From: Chryseobacterium formosum
Lineage (GTDB): Bacteria > Bacteroidota > Bacteroidia > Flavobacteriales > Weeksellaceae
Direction of reading: 5' to 3'
Assembly: GCF_026460885.1 (NCBI RefSeq)
Contig: NZ_JAOVZW010000015.1
Location: 62,001 to 126,000, forward strand
Length of the DNA stretch: 64,000 nt
The position numbers and the translations under genes were made by a program. The notes beneath the pieces were generated by a model that made no database searches, was not told the origin of the DNA, and saw only the letters and a list, made by a program, of their open reading frames with translations. Shown one piece after another: positions 41,885-50,377 of the stretch (its first letter is position 1; every line of letters starts with the position of its first letter).

Positions 41885-42814
41885 TTAGTAAATGGTTTTC
41901 ACGAAATTAACGATTTCTTCAAAGGATTCGCATTGTTGTCTTAAAGAATCATTGGAAATAACCCAAAAGTTGTTTTGAAACTCAAAATTTAAAGATGAAA
42001 GATCTTTTTGAAAGTTTTTTTGAAGTAAAGAATACAACATTTCCTTATAAAAATCTGGCGCGATAATTTTTGGAGCCACAAAATTTTCATTAACCTGAAA
42101 TAGCGATGCATTCGTTAATTCTTTGTGTTGAAGCAAAACATCTTCCACAATTCCGGAATATAAATAATTGTCTTTTACATACCAAATTTTATCTGCAAAT
42201 TCTTTAGCCAATCGCCAATCGTGTGAAGAAAACAAGATCAATTTATTTTGTTCTTTGGCTAATTTTCGAAGGGTTTTTAAGATGATTAATTTATTTTTTT
42301 CATCTAAATGTGTCGTTGGTTCATCGAGAATGATGATAGGAGAATTTTGTGTCAAAGCTCGTCCAATAAACGCTTTTTGGAGATTTCCATCTGAGAGGTT
42401 TCTCAATAAAGTATGTTTGTATTGGTCTAAATCTAATGCTTTTATTATATCAGAAACCTCTTCTCTATCTTCTTTTTTAAGCTCGAAATAGAAAGGATAG
42501 TAAATGTATTTTCCCAACGAGATAAGATCTTCAACCGTATAATTTTGCGGAATAATCGACTTTGAAAAAACAACCGCAATGTTTTCTGCAATTTCTTTAA
42601 CAGAAAGTTTTTTTACATTTTTATGATTAATAGAAATTTCTCCGCTTAACAAAGGATTTTGATGGAGAATAGATTTAATTAAAGTGGTTTTTCCTACACC
42701 GTTGTTACCAATCAATAAGCATACGTCTCCTAAATTCAAATGGGCAGAAGCATTTGAAATTAAAGTTTTGTTGTAGCCGATGTTTGCTTGTTTGATTTGT
42801 AGGTGCATTTTCAT
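41885..42814 (-). CDS. ABC transporter ATP-binding protein, FecE/siderophore type
   Basis: A 309-residue ATPase for an importer of the iron-siderophore, heme or vitamin B12 class. Walker A is IGNNGVGKTTLIK, the signature region is LRNLSDGNLQKAFIGRAL (LSDGN in place of the usual LSGGE), and Walker B is PIIILDEPTTHLD. About 80 extra C-terminal residues with no known domain follow the ATPase core. The FecCD-type permease gene is upstream in the same orientation, but a 256-bp gap with repeats lies between. No substrate-binding protein gene is present. Confidence 0.85.
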   Translation of the reverse strand: MKMHLQIKQANIGYNKTLISNASAHLNLGDVCLLIGNNGVGKTTLIKSILHQNPLLSGEISINHKNVKKLSVKEIAENIAVVFSKSIIPQNYTVEDLISLGKYIYYPFYFELKKEDREEVSDIIKALDLDQYKHTLLRNLSDGNLQKAFIGRALTQNSPIIILDEPTTHLDEKNKLIILKTLRKLAKEQNKLILFSSHDWRLAKEFADKIWYVKDNYLYSGIVEDVLLQHKELTNASLFQVNENFVAPKIIAPDFYKEMLYSLLQKNFQKDLSSLNFEFQNNFWVISNDSLRQQCESFEEIVNFVKTIY

Positions 42815-42820
42815 TTTTAT

Positions 42821-42850
42821 TTCCCGCAGATTTTCACGGATTTACACAGA
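42821..42850 (-). repeat. Interspersed repeat, CCGTGAAA/CTGCGGGAA family, copy 2
   Basis: The reverse complement carries TCTGTGTAAATCCGTGAAAA followed by TCTGCGGGAA, nearly the unit at 21243-21273. It begins 7 bp upstream of the ATPase start codon. A further related fragment, GCTGATTACGCAGATT, follows at about 42871. Confidence 0.6.
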
Positions 42851-42901
42851 CTTTTTTTCTCGTTGATTTTGCTGATTACGCAGATTATATTTTACGGTTT
42901 A

Positions 42902-42957
42902 TTTGTCATGCTGAAGGCATCTCTACAAAGTTAGTTTAGATTCCTACGGAATGACAA
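42902..42957. repeat. Interspersed imperfect palindrome, TTTGTCATGCTGAA family, copy 2
   Basis: A second copy of the repeat at 38782-38834, with a 3-bp insertion in the middle. It lies in the gap between the ABC ATPase and permease genes. Confidence 0.75.
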
Positions 42958-43040
42958 TATGGGTGTATCATTTATTTACTTTAGATTAAAAATATTTTTA
43001 AACATTTATATAATTAGCAAAATCTGCGAGAGGTTTTAAA

Positions 43041-43068
43041 ATTAACAATTAACTAATTTATAATTCAC
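43041..43068. repeat. Single-arm heptamer array at the permease stop codon
   Basis: Four 7-mers in a row (ATTAACA, ATTAACT, AATTTAT, AATTCAC) end 2 bp from the stop codon of the minus-strand permease gene. No inverted partner was found. This resembles the array at 4741-4782. Confidence 0.4.
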
Positions 43069-43070
43069 TT

Positions 43071-44042
43071 TTATACCTTATTCTGCCTCAAAAGCATCAT
43101 CAAAATCACAGGAATTCCAAAAATTGAGCTTATAACATTCAATGGAATCTGAGATTTCTCAGCGACGATTGAAAATAATAGCATCATCAACATTCCCAAA
43201 AACATATTTAAAATCCATTGCTGCCAAAGTTTTGCAGGGTTATAAACCAGTCTGCAAAAGTGAGGAACAATGATTCCTATAAATAAAATGGGTCCCAAAA
43301 ATGCTGTAATAGAAGCCGAAAGTAGGGAAGAAGCTACAATGATTAATACTTTTAATCGATTCAAATTTACTCCTAAACTTTGTGCGTATGAAGTTCCTAA
43401 TGAATTTCCAATGAGAGGTTTTATGGTTTTAAAACAGATAAATAATCCTATCAAAACTAAAATTGACAAAACATAAATCTGATTTCTCGTCACCATATTA
43501 TTAGCTCCAAATGACCATAAAATATAGTTTTTCAGACTTTGATTTTCAGCATAAAATTGAAGTAATGAAACAATCGCTCCGGCAAATGCGGAAACCAAAA
43601 ATCCAAAAATAATTAAGTAAGATTTATCCTGAAATTTATTCGACATTGATAACAAAACCAACATTAGTAACAAACTTCCTCCGATTGCGGCTAAACTTAA
43701 AAAACTATTTTGAAGAAACTCAGGAAGAATAATACTGCTTGAAAAAAATATATAAAAAGCGACTGATAAACTTGATACAGAAGTGATTCCTAAAATGTCC
43801 GGTCCGGCTAAAGGATTTTGGAAATATTCCTGCATCAGAAAACCTGAAGTGGGAATCGAAATTCCTGCTAAAAGCATTACTAAAACTCTATTTACCCGAA
43901 TTTCAGCAATTTGGCTATTAGAAGATTCTGTGAAAAAATCCAGAAGATTTAGCCTTAAAAATCCTGTGTTCAAATTAGTAATCGCCGTCAGAATTATTGC
44001 GATTAGCAAAAGAAAACACAGAATTTTAAATTTTTTAGACAT
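43071..44042 (-). CDS. FecCD family ABC transporter permease
   Basis: A 323-residue inner-membrane permease with about nine hydrophobic helices. Family hallmarks are RLPRvL-like VNRVLVMLLAGISIPTSGFLMQ, FQNPLAGPDILGITSVSS and GPILFIGIIVPHFCRL. It imports iron-siderophore, heme or cobalamin together with the ATPase encoded downstream. The usual periplasmic binding protein and outer-membrane receptor genes are not next to it. The TlpA-like gene ends 19 bp upstream, so the three genes may form one transcript. Confidence 0.9.
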   Translation of the reverse strand: MSKKFKILCFLLLIAIILTAITNLNTGFLRLNLLDFFTESSNSQIAEIRVNRVLVMLLAGISIPTSGFLMQEYFQNPLAGPDILGITSVSSLSVAFYIFFSSSIILPEFLQNSFLSLAAIGGSLLLMLVLLSMSNKFQDKSYLIIFGFLVSAFAGAIVSLLQFYAENQSLKNYILWSFGANNMVTRNQIYVLSILVLIGLFICFKTIKPLIGNSLGTSYAQSLGVNLNRLKVLIIVASSLLSASITAFLGPILFIGIIVPHFCRLVYNPAKLWQQWILNMFLGMLMMLLFSIVAEKSQIPLNVISSIFGIPVILMMLLRQNKV

Positions 44043-44061
44043 TAGAGATTTTAACTAAACT

Positions 44062-44625
44062 TTATTTCAAAAGAGAAGATATTTTCTCGTTAAGCTGGCT
44101 TTCACTCATCATTCCCAAAGTTTCATCGGTTTTACTGCCTCTTCTCATAAAAGTAAAAGGAATTGCTCCACCATCCCATTGTTTAAAATTTGATTGGAAA
44201 AAATTGGCATCCAAAAGTTGTCCGTCCAATAAAATTGTATGATTTTGAATTCCGTGTTGTGCTGTAAAACGGGGAACTTCCGTATTCCAGATTTCTTTTT
44301 GATCTAAACTTACAAAAGTAATTTTTACAGGTTTATTTTTTAATTCTTCAATTTTTGTTTTGAAATAAGGAATTTCTCTCACACATGGTCCACACCAAGT
44401 CGCAAAGAAATTTGTAATGTATAATGTGTCATTTTTTTTCTGTAAATAATCTGAAGTTTCTTTTGTTGACAAAGCTTTCAATGAATTAATTACGGGTTCA
44501 GGTTCCACAGTATTTTGAGTATCTATAGAATCGATTGTGGTAAGATTCTCTTCCGTTTTTTCGGCTTCTTTTTTACAACTTACCAAAGCGGTAATCAAAA
44601 GCGTTGATAAAATTATTTTTTTCAT
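44062..44625 (-). CDS. TlpA-like thioredoxin lipoprotein
   Basis: A 187-residue membrane-anchored thiol-disulfide protein. The lipoprotein signal ends at TALVSC17, followed by a Glu/Thr-rich linker. The thioredoxin domain starts near residue 55 with the active-site C78-G-P-C81 in FFATWCGPCVREIP, and the cis-proline is in GAIPFTF. Such proteins reduce periplasmic disulfides, for example in cytochrome c maturation. It lies 19 bp before the permease gene, an unusual partner. Confidence 0.88.
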   Translation of the reverse strand: MKKIILSTLLITALVSCKKEAEKTEENLTTIDSIDTQNTVEPEPVINSLKALSTKETSDYLQKKNDTLYITNFFATWCGPCVREIPYFKTKIEELKNKPVKITFVSLDQKEIWNTEVPRFTAQHGIQNHTILLDGQLLDANFFQSNFKQWDGGAIPFTFMRRGSKTDETLGMMSESQLNEKISSLLK

Positions 44626-44727
44626 ACGGAAATATTTATTGGTTTTAAGGTTTCCATCATCGGCATCTCACTTAATTCTGTTTTAAGAAAAATTGACACA
44701 ATGATGATTTCATAATTATTTTTTATT

Positions 44728-44735
44728 TATTTTTG
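44728..44735 (+). promoter_or_regulatory. -7 promoter box for the ferredoxin reductase gene
   Basis: TATTTTTG ends 9 bp before the ATG at 44745 and overlaps the alternative TTG start at 44733, which is therefore unlikely. Confidence 0.55.
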
Positions 44736-44744
44736 AAATGCAGT

Positions 44745-45869
44745 ATGGAACAACAAATCTATAAAGGGAAACTGACGCAGTTTCATCGGTTAAAAATAGC
44801 TAAAAAAGAAAAGCTGACCAAAAATACTTTTTCTTTGGAGCTCGAAATTCCTGAGGATTTGAAAGAGAATTTTCAATTTGAAGCAGGACAGTTTGTTAGC
44901 ATTAAATTTAAATCTCATGGTGAAGATGTTATTAATGATTATTCGATGACTTCGGCTCCGTATGAGCAAAAAATAAGTTTAGGAATAAAAATAAATTCAC
45001 AAGAAGGAGCAGCTTCTCAATTATTTGATAATTACGACATTGGAGATGAAATTTTGGTAAGCGAGCCAAACGGAAGATTTACTTTAGTTTCAAAACCCCA
45101 TGAATTCAGAACGATTGTTGGTTTTGCTGCAGGAATAGGAATTACTCCTATTTTAAGCCATTTTAAAAATATTCTTCACAACGAACCACGAACTAGACTT
45201 TTTCTTTTTTTGGGAAATAAAAATACTGAGGATTTAATCTACAGAGATTTGCTGGATGATTTAGCTAAAAAATATAACGACAGACTACAGATTTTCTATT
45301 TTTATTCTCAGGAAAAAACAGCAGATCAGCTTTTTTATGGAAGATTGGATGCTAAAAAATTAAATTTAATCATCAATCAGATTTTGCATTTGGATGATAC
45401 CGACGAAGAGTCTACAATTTGGGATGCCGTAGATGAAGTTTTGATTTGTGGAAAAGGAGAGATGATTAAAACTTTGGCAAACGCTTGTTATCATCATGGT
45501 ATTCCGAAGAAAAATATTCATTTTGAATTATTTGAAGAGTTTAATGACGATATTTACCCAATAGAAGAAGAGTTTCCTTTGATTACAGATGTCCAGGTAG
45601 ATTTTAAGATGCTTGGGAAATTATATAAGTCTGAATTACAAGATAATCGAGAGAAAATTTTGCAACAGTTATTAACTCAAGGATTTCCTGTCCCATATTC
45701 TTGTAAATCTGGAATTTGCGGAAGTTGTGAATGCACTCTGGAAGAAGGTGAAGTTGAACTTCTCGAAAATGAATATTTAACAGAAAAAGAAGAAGCCCAA
45801 GGGAAAATTTTAGCTTGTATGTCTATTGCTAAAACAAAGAAAATAAAACTTAACTTTGATTTTAATTGA
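44745..45869 (+). CDS. Ferredoxin reductase with C-terminal 2Fe-2S domain (PaaE-like)
   Basis: A 374-residue cytosolic electron-transfer flavoprotein. The first 100 residues form the FAD domain (NDYSMTSAP binds the flavin), followed by the NAD(P) domain starting GFAAGIGITPILSHF and ending ICGKGEMIK. A plant-type ferredoxin domain follows, with ligands in CKSGICGSCECTLEEGEVE and a last cysteine in ILACMSI. This architecture is shared with PaaE-like reductases that feed oxygenases; the partner enzyme is not here. The ATG at 44745 was chosen because of the promoter position. The next gene starts inside its last codon. Confidence 0.9.
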   Translation: MEQQIYKGKLTQFHRLKIAKKEKLTKNTFSLELEIPEDLKENFQFEAGQFVSIKFKSHGEDVINDYSMTSAPYEQKISLGIKINSQEGAASQLFDNYDIGDEILVSEPNGRFTLVSKPHEFRTIVGFAAGIGITPILSHFKNILHNEPRTRLFLFLGNKNTEDLIYRDLLDDLAKKYNDRLQIFYFYSQEKTADQLFYGRLDAKKLNLIINQILHLDDTDEESTIWDAVDEVLICGKGEMIKTLANACYHHGIPKKNIHFELFEEFNDDIYPIEEEFPLITDVQVDFKMLGKLYKSELQDNREKILQQLLTQGFPVPYSCKSGICGSCECTLEEGEVELLENEYLTEKEEAQGKILACMSIAKTKKIKLNFDFN

Positions 45870-46483
45870 GAATCATCCGATACATATTCAAATTATTCTT
45901 CGTATCAGTAGAAATTGTTTTTCTTCTGATGTGTTTGTCGAATGCTTGGGTTTTCGGTTTAACCAATGGTAGAACATACAATAAAATCTCAAAAATTCCT
46001 CCTCGAGAAATTGCTTTGGTTTTGGGAACATCACCAAGAATGCGTTCCGGACTTTCAAATCCTTATTTTACCAAAAGAATGGATGCAACTGCATTGTTGT
46101 ATCATCACGGAAAAATAAAAAAAATCATTGTAAGTGGCGAAAAAAGCAAAGGCTATAACGAACCTGCTGCAATGAAAAATTATCTGATTTATCAAGAAGG
46201 TGTTCCGGAAGATATTATTATTGAAGATCCGGAAGGTTTTAATACGTATAAAAGTATTTTACGTTGCAAAGACGTTTATAAAAAGAAAAATGTGATTATA
46301 GTTTCGCAAGGATTTCACAATTTAAGAGCTTTGTTTTTTGCAAGAAATAACAATATGAATGCTTTGGGCTTCGATGCACAAGATGTTACAAAACCTGAAA
46401 GTTATTACAGAAACCAATCTCGCGAAATTCTCGCAAGAGTGGCCGCTGTAGTTTATTTTACTTTGGGAATTTCTCCAGATTAG
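45866..46483 (+). CDS. SanA/YdcF family envelope protein
   Basis: A 205-residue inner-membrane protein of the DUF218 (ElyC/SanA/YdcF) family. One N-terminal helix (about residues 7-28) anchors a domain with IALVLGTSPRMRSGLSN, KKIIVSGEKSKGYNEP, IIEDPEGFNTYKSILRCKD and VIIVSQGFHNLRALFFA. SanA in E. coli affects the envelope barrier to vancomycin at high temperature. The frame starts with TTG at 45866, overlapping the reductase stop by 4 bp; no ATG exists before the membrane helix, so TTG is likely real. It converges on tamL with a 4-bp overlap of stop codons. Confidence 0.85.
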   Translation: MRIIRYIFKLFFVSVEIVFLLMCLSNAWVFGLTNGRTYNKISKIPPREIALVLGTSPRMRSGLSNPYFTKRMDATALLYHHGKIKKIIVSGEKSKGYNEPAAMKNYLIYQEGVPEDIIIEDPEGFNTYKSILRCKDVYKKKNVIIVSQGFHNLRALFFARNNNMNALGFDAQDVTKPESYYRNQSREILARVAAVVYFTLGISPD

Positions 46484-49077
46484 AAAGGATATCCGAAGGC
46501 AATATTTAAAGTTGGTTTCAATGGTTTAATGTCATTAAATCTCCATCTTTCACCATCCGGTTTGTTGGGATCATAGATTTTATAGGCTAAATCTACTCTT
46601 AATGTGATGTAAGCAACATTCACTCTAAGTCCGAATCCGCTTCCAACTCCCATTTCTCTGATGAATTTATTGAATTTAAACTGATCATCAAAACCATTAT
46701 TCTCGGTATTCCAAACGTTACCAATATCCGTGAAAATTGCCCCTTGATACATATCTGTAAATGGAATTCTGTATTCGATATTTGTGGTCAATTTTATATT
46801 TCCCATCAAATAAGTACGCACTCTTTCATCAATCTGAGATCCACCCGGACCTAAACCTCCAAATGCAACCCAAGCTCGAATATCATTAGCTCCACCATTA
46901 AAATAAGATCTTACAAACGGCATTGTAGAAGAGTTTCCGTAAGGAATTCCTAAACCTACAAACTGACGAAGAACTAAAGTATGATCTCCATTAAACTTAA
47001 AATATTTTCTTATATCAAAATCAAATTTCACAAACTGAGCATAAGGAATTCCAAAAATTGTTCTTTCTGGGCTTCTTAAAATTCCACCACCATCATTTCT
47101 TTTCTGATTAAAAAGACTTGGAATATTTCCGGCTAATTCAACTTTTCCATTAAAATAAAAAGCGTTTGGATAATCTTTTTTACCAATTTCGTTATAAACA
47201 AAATTATAAACCATAGATGAAATTAAAACATCCTGTGTTTGTCTGTCTTTATTGGTAAGTGTTCCCAGAAAAGATAATAAATCATCGGCTTTTTTAGCAT
47301 CAAGTGTTGCAACATAACCAAGATCTTTAATAATCTGTTCAGAAACCTGATCTCTCGTTAATATTCCTGCTTTAAGTTCCTGTTGAGCTGTTGGATTATA
47401 ATTAAAATAATCACTAAAAACAGTCTCTCTAATTGCATTATCACCTACGAAAAAGTCGTAATAACTGTCTTTGTTTTTAGTTAAACTAAAAAGTGTATTA
47501 AACAGTGTTAATCTATGCGAAACCTGATCGTTAACGTTGGCAAAATAGTTTAAACCTGTATTGAAATTGGTTCTTCCCAAACCAATGTTATTCTGTACCG
47601 AAGCTCCTAAAACAATTGATGAAGTAGGAGTATATCTTTTCGGAATTAATTTATAATAATTAAATGGCAAAAGCAATCTTGGGAAACTTAATGAAGCTTG
47701 TGCCGAATATTCATAAGCTAAAATTCTTTTATCTAAATTTTTAGGATTTCTGATAGATCCGAAAGTTCCTGCAAGACTCGTCGTTAAATTTTCTGCACCT
47801 CTGAAAACATTTCTTGTCGTTAAATCTACAGAAGGAGAGATTCCCCAATTTAAAAACTGAGAATAATTTAAATCTGTTCCAACTTTTAAGTCATATTTAT
47901 CAAGAGGTTTTAAGATGTACAAAACATCTACAATACTGTCATTTGGTGTTGTTCCACCGCCTTGTCTCAAAGAATCTCTGGCTTTCAAGATGCTGAAATT
48001 ATTCATTGCCAAAAAGTTTCTCTTAGTAAGATCTAATTTTTTCTGATCATAAACTGCTTTATTATCAACAATCACAGCTCTCCACAATGCTGCGGATTTA
48101 TAATTATCATTTACTTTATGAAATCTTACTCTTCTTAAACTGTCTTTAACGGTTCGTCTCGGGAAATCTCTGTTACGATCAACAATTGCAACATCGATAT
48201 TTCCGAAAGTGGCTCTTTTATAAGGACGATCTATCGAATCTTTATGAATTTCCAAAACCAAAGGAACTTCTTTTCTGCTTCTCAAAGAATCTGCAATGAA
48301 ACCAACTTCATCATTTCCTGCATTAAAACGGTAATATCCATTTTCTCGCATCCAATCATTAATTCTTGTAATTTCTTTTTCTAAAACAGTCTGATCGAGC
48401 AGTTTCCCGCTTCTTACTAAACTTTCGTTGATTCTTTGCTGAAAAAGTCCTCTGATTCCCGGATCTGGAATATTGTAATAATATTCTTTAATGTTAGTTG
48501 GGCTGTTGTGTTTAATTGAATATTGTACAGAGGCTTTTTTATTGGCAGAATCCAATTTGTGAGCAAACTTCACTTCAGAATCCCAAAAACCTCTGTAAGT
48601 CATTCTTTTTTCGATAGACTGAGCACTTTTTTCAGTTCTTGTCTGATCTAAAATTACAGGCGGAGTTCCCCAATTATGGTACAATCTATCCATAAAAAGA
48701 CTTTTCCCGACGCTGCTTTGCATATTATATTTAATGAAAAGAGAATCCCGAAGTTTTTGATTTCTCATTTCACTAGGATACGTCATATATTCATTAAGGA
48801 TTGTATCGTATTTAGGATTGGCTGCATTATATAAAAGAAGGCTCAAAGGCATGAAAAGCAATTGCTTTTTATTGGGCTTTTGCTGAACATAATCTTTCAA
48901 TTCTTCATCGAAAAACTGTTTCTTGTCTTCAAACTCAAAATTGTTCTGAGTAAGCAGGTATTCTCCATCCGGAACTTTTTTTGTGGTACTACACGCATAA
49001 AGTAAACCGACAAATGTTGCAAATGATATTATTTTATAATATTTTTGAGGAGAATTCTTAAAATGCTTACAGCTCAT
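46480..49077 (-). CDS. tamL: BamA/TamA-like outer-membrane assembly lipoprotein, TamL type
   Basis: An 865-residue Omp85-family protein. The lipoprotein signal ends at VGLLYAC, then KKVPDGEYLLTQNNFEF, the start typical of Bacteroidota TamL. Residues of about 30-370 are POTRA-like and linker regions; the C-terminal half is a 16-strand barrel with the late GSGFGLRVNVAYITLRVDLAY strands. TamL works with TamB to insert proteins or move lipids to the outer membrane, but no tamB gene is in the window. The n-region is long for a signal. Its first 15 bp overlap the divergent RNA methyltransferase start. Confidence 0.88.
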   Translation of the reverse strand: MSCKHFKNSPQKYYKIISFATFVGLLYACSTTKKVPDGEYLLTQNNFEFEDKKQFFDEELKDYVQQKPNKKQLLFMPLSLLLYNAANPKYDTILNEYMTYPSEMRNQKLRDSLFIKYNMQSSVGKSLFMDRLYHNWGTPPVILDQTRTEKSAQSIEKRMTYRGFWDSEVKFAHKLDSANKKASVQYSIKHNSPTNIKEYYYNIPDPGIRGLFQQRINESLVRSGKLLDQTVLEKEITRINDWMRENGYYRFNAGNDEVGFIADSLRSRKEVPLVLEIHKDSIDRPYKRATFGNIDVAIVDRNRDFPRRTVKDSLRRVRFHKVNDNYKSAALWRAVIVDNKAVYDQKKLDLTKRNFLAMNNFSILKARDSLRQGGGTTPNDSIVDVLYILKPLDKYDLKVGTDLNYSQFLNWGISPSVDLTTRNVFRGAENLTTSLAGTFGSIRNPKNLDKRILAYEYSAQASLSFPRLLLPFNYYKLIPKRYTPTSSIVLGASVQNNIGLGRTNFNTGLNYFANVNDQVSHRLTLFNTLFSLTKNKDSYYDFFVGDNAIRETVFSDYFNYNPTAQQELKAGILTRDQVSEQIIKDLGYVATLDAKKADDLLSFLGTLTNKDRQTQDVLISSMVYNFVYNEIGKKDYPNAFYFNGKVELAGNIPSLFNQKRNDGGGILRSPERTIFGIPYAQFVKFDFDIRKYFKFNGDHTLVLRQFVGLGIPYGNSSTMPFVRSYFNGGANDIRAWVAFGGLGPGGSQIDERVRTYLMGNIKLTTNIEYRIPFTDMYQGAIFTDIGNVWNTENNGFDDQFKFNKFIREMGVGSGFGLRVNVAYITLRVDLAYKIYDPNKPDGERWRFNDIKPLKPTLNIAFGYPF

Positions 49078-49788
49078 ACAATTAAAATTTTACAGTCTTT
49101 AGATAAAAAGAAGTTCAGGCAAAAATACAATTTGTTTTTGGTTGAAGGGAATAAAACTATTCTTGAACTTCCTAATTCTAACTTTAAAATTAAAGAAATA
49201 TTTTCTACAGAACCTAACAATTTTCTGTCCAAAGAAGTACAATTTACACAGATCTCTGAAAATGAACTCAAAAAGATAAGTTTTCTACAAAATCCTAAAG
49301 ATTCTGTAGCTGTTTGTGAATTATTAGAAAAATCTCAGTTTAAGGATAAAGACTTTCAATTGGTTTTAGATGGAATCCAAGATCCTGGAAATTTGGGAAC
49401 GATAATTCGTTTGGCAGATTGGTTCGGAATTGAGCAGATTGTTTGCAGTGATGATACGGTAGATTTTTATAATCCTAAAGTAATTCAGGCAACAATGGGA
49501 TCTTTTACACGAGTAAATATCGTGTACTGTAATTTGGTTGAATACCTTTCAAATACAGAAAATATCAATATTGGAACTGATATGGATGGTGAAAATATTT
49601 ACAATTTTGAAAAACCGAAAAAGATCAATTTAATTTTAGGAAACGAAGGAAACGGAATGCGTGACGAAACAGAAAAACTCCTTCACAAAAAAATAAGCAT
49701 TCCAAGATTTGGGAAATCACAATCTACAGAAAGCCTGAATGTTTCAATGGCCGCAGGAATTATTCTTGGTCAAATGTTTTCAAAATAG
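49063..49788 (+). CDS. TrmH/SpoU family RNA methyltransferase
   Basis: A 241-residue 2'-O-ribose RNA methyltransferase. The N-terminal L30e-like substrate domain begins TIKILQSLDKKKFRQKYNLF followed by LVEGNK. The knotted SPOUT core has LVLDGIQDPGNLGTIIRLAD (motif 1), LILGNEGNGMRDE (motif 2) and SLNVSMAAGIILGQ (motif 3). The target is 23S rRNA or tRNA; not resolved. The ATG at 49063 matches family starts; an upstream start at 49045 would overlap tamL further. Transcription is divergent from tamL with the coding regions overlapping. Confidence 0.9.
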   Translation: MLTAHTIKILQSLDKKKFRQKYNLFLVEGNKTILELPNSNFKIKEIFSTEPNNFLSKEVQFTQISENELKKISFLQNPKDSVAVCELLEKSQFKDKDFQLVLDGIQDPGNLGTIIRLADWFGIEQIVCSDDTVDFYNPKVIQATMGSFTRVNIVYCNLVEYLSNTENINIGTDMDGENIYNFEKPKKINLILGNEGNGMRDETEKLLHKKISIPRFGKSQSTESLNVSMAAGIILGQMFSK

Positions 49789-49796
49789 AAAAGAAA

Positions 49797-49867
49797 TTAG
49801 AAATTAGAGGTTAGAAATTAGTAAAACAAATTTTATTTTAAACTAACTTCTAACCTCTAGATTCTAA
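49797..49867. repeat. Heptamer inverted-repeat element, gene-less
   Basis: Two 25-bp arms (49797-49821 and 49843-49867) are inverted copies with 22 of 25 matches around a 21-bp spacer. Each arm is made of 7-mers: TTAGAAA, TTAGAGG, TTAGAAA on the left and the reverse complements of TTAGAAT, CTAGAGG, TTAGAAG on the right. The element fills the gap between two convergent genes, 8 bp past one stop and 9 bp before the other. Arm sequence is very close to the element at 1731-1885. Confidence 0.75.
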
Positions 49868-49876
49868 CTTCTCAGA

Positions 49877-50374
49877 TTATATAAGTTGCTCCATACTGGA
49901 AACACTTTTTGTTTTTTGATAAGCTTCCAACTTGGTACGAACAAATTTTAAAGCCATAGGCGCAACATAAATTAACGCAGCTCCTAAAATTTTCTTTTTC
50001 CAGTTTGAACTTTTCATGTTTTTCTTTGCATAATTTGCCACAAAAGCAGTTACTGCAAGTTTTATAACGGTATCTATTGCATCTCCTTTAAAAGCTCCGC
50101 CAGCGATTCCCATTGCCGTATTCCTGCTAAGGAAAAGATCTTTCACTTCAGAGGTGATCTGTTTTGCGATGACATCTTTTCTGATAACCGTTTTTTCTTC
50201 ACCTTCTTCATCAATCTGTTCTTTCAAATACTGATCTGTAAGCCCATTTGTAAATGCACTTAGACTTTCCTTTGTATTTTTAAAAGTTAAAAGATTTTCT
50301 AAATCACTTATTTCACCTTTTAAAAGTCTCTTTTTTCTTTTTAGCTCTTCCAGACTCTCGTAATTTCTTCCCAT
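49877..50374 (-). CDS. Protein of unknown function, partner of the holin-like gene
   Basis: A 165-residue protein. The N-terminus is a charged coiled coil (EELKRKKRLLKGEISDLEN). The middle has LSRNTAMGIAGGAFKGDAID, and the C-terminal half is helical and partly hydrophobic (KKKILGAALIYVAPMALKF). I recognise no domain. It begins 3 bp after the holin-like gene stop, so the two are translated together and probably act at the inner membrane. Confidence 0.6.
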   Translation of the reverse strand: MGRNYESLEELKRKKRLLKGEISDLENLLTFKNTKESLSAFTNGLTDQYLKEQIDEEGEEKTVIRKDVIAKQITSEVKDLFLSRNTAMGIAGGAFKGDAIDTVIKLAVTAFVANYAKKNMKSSNWKKKILGAALIYVAPMALKFVRTKLEAYQKTKSVSSMEQLI

Positions 50375-50377
50375 ATT

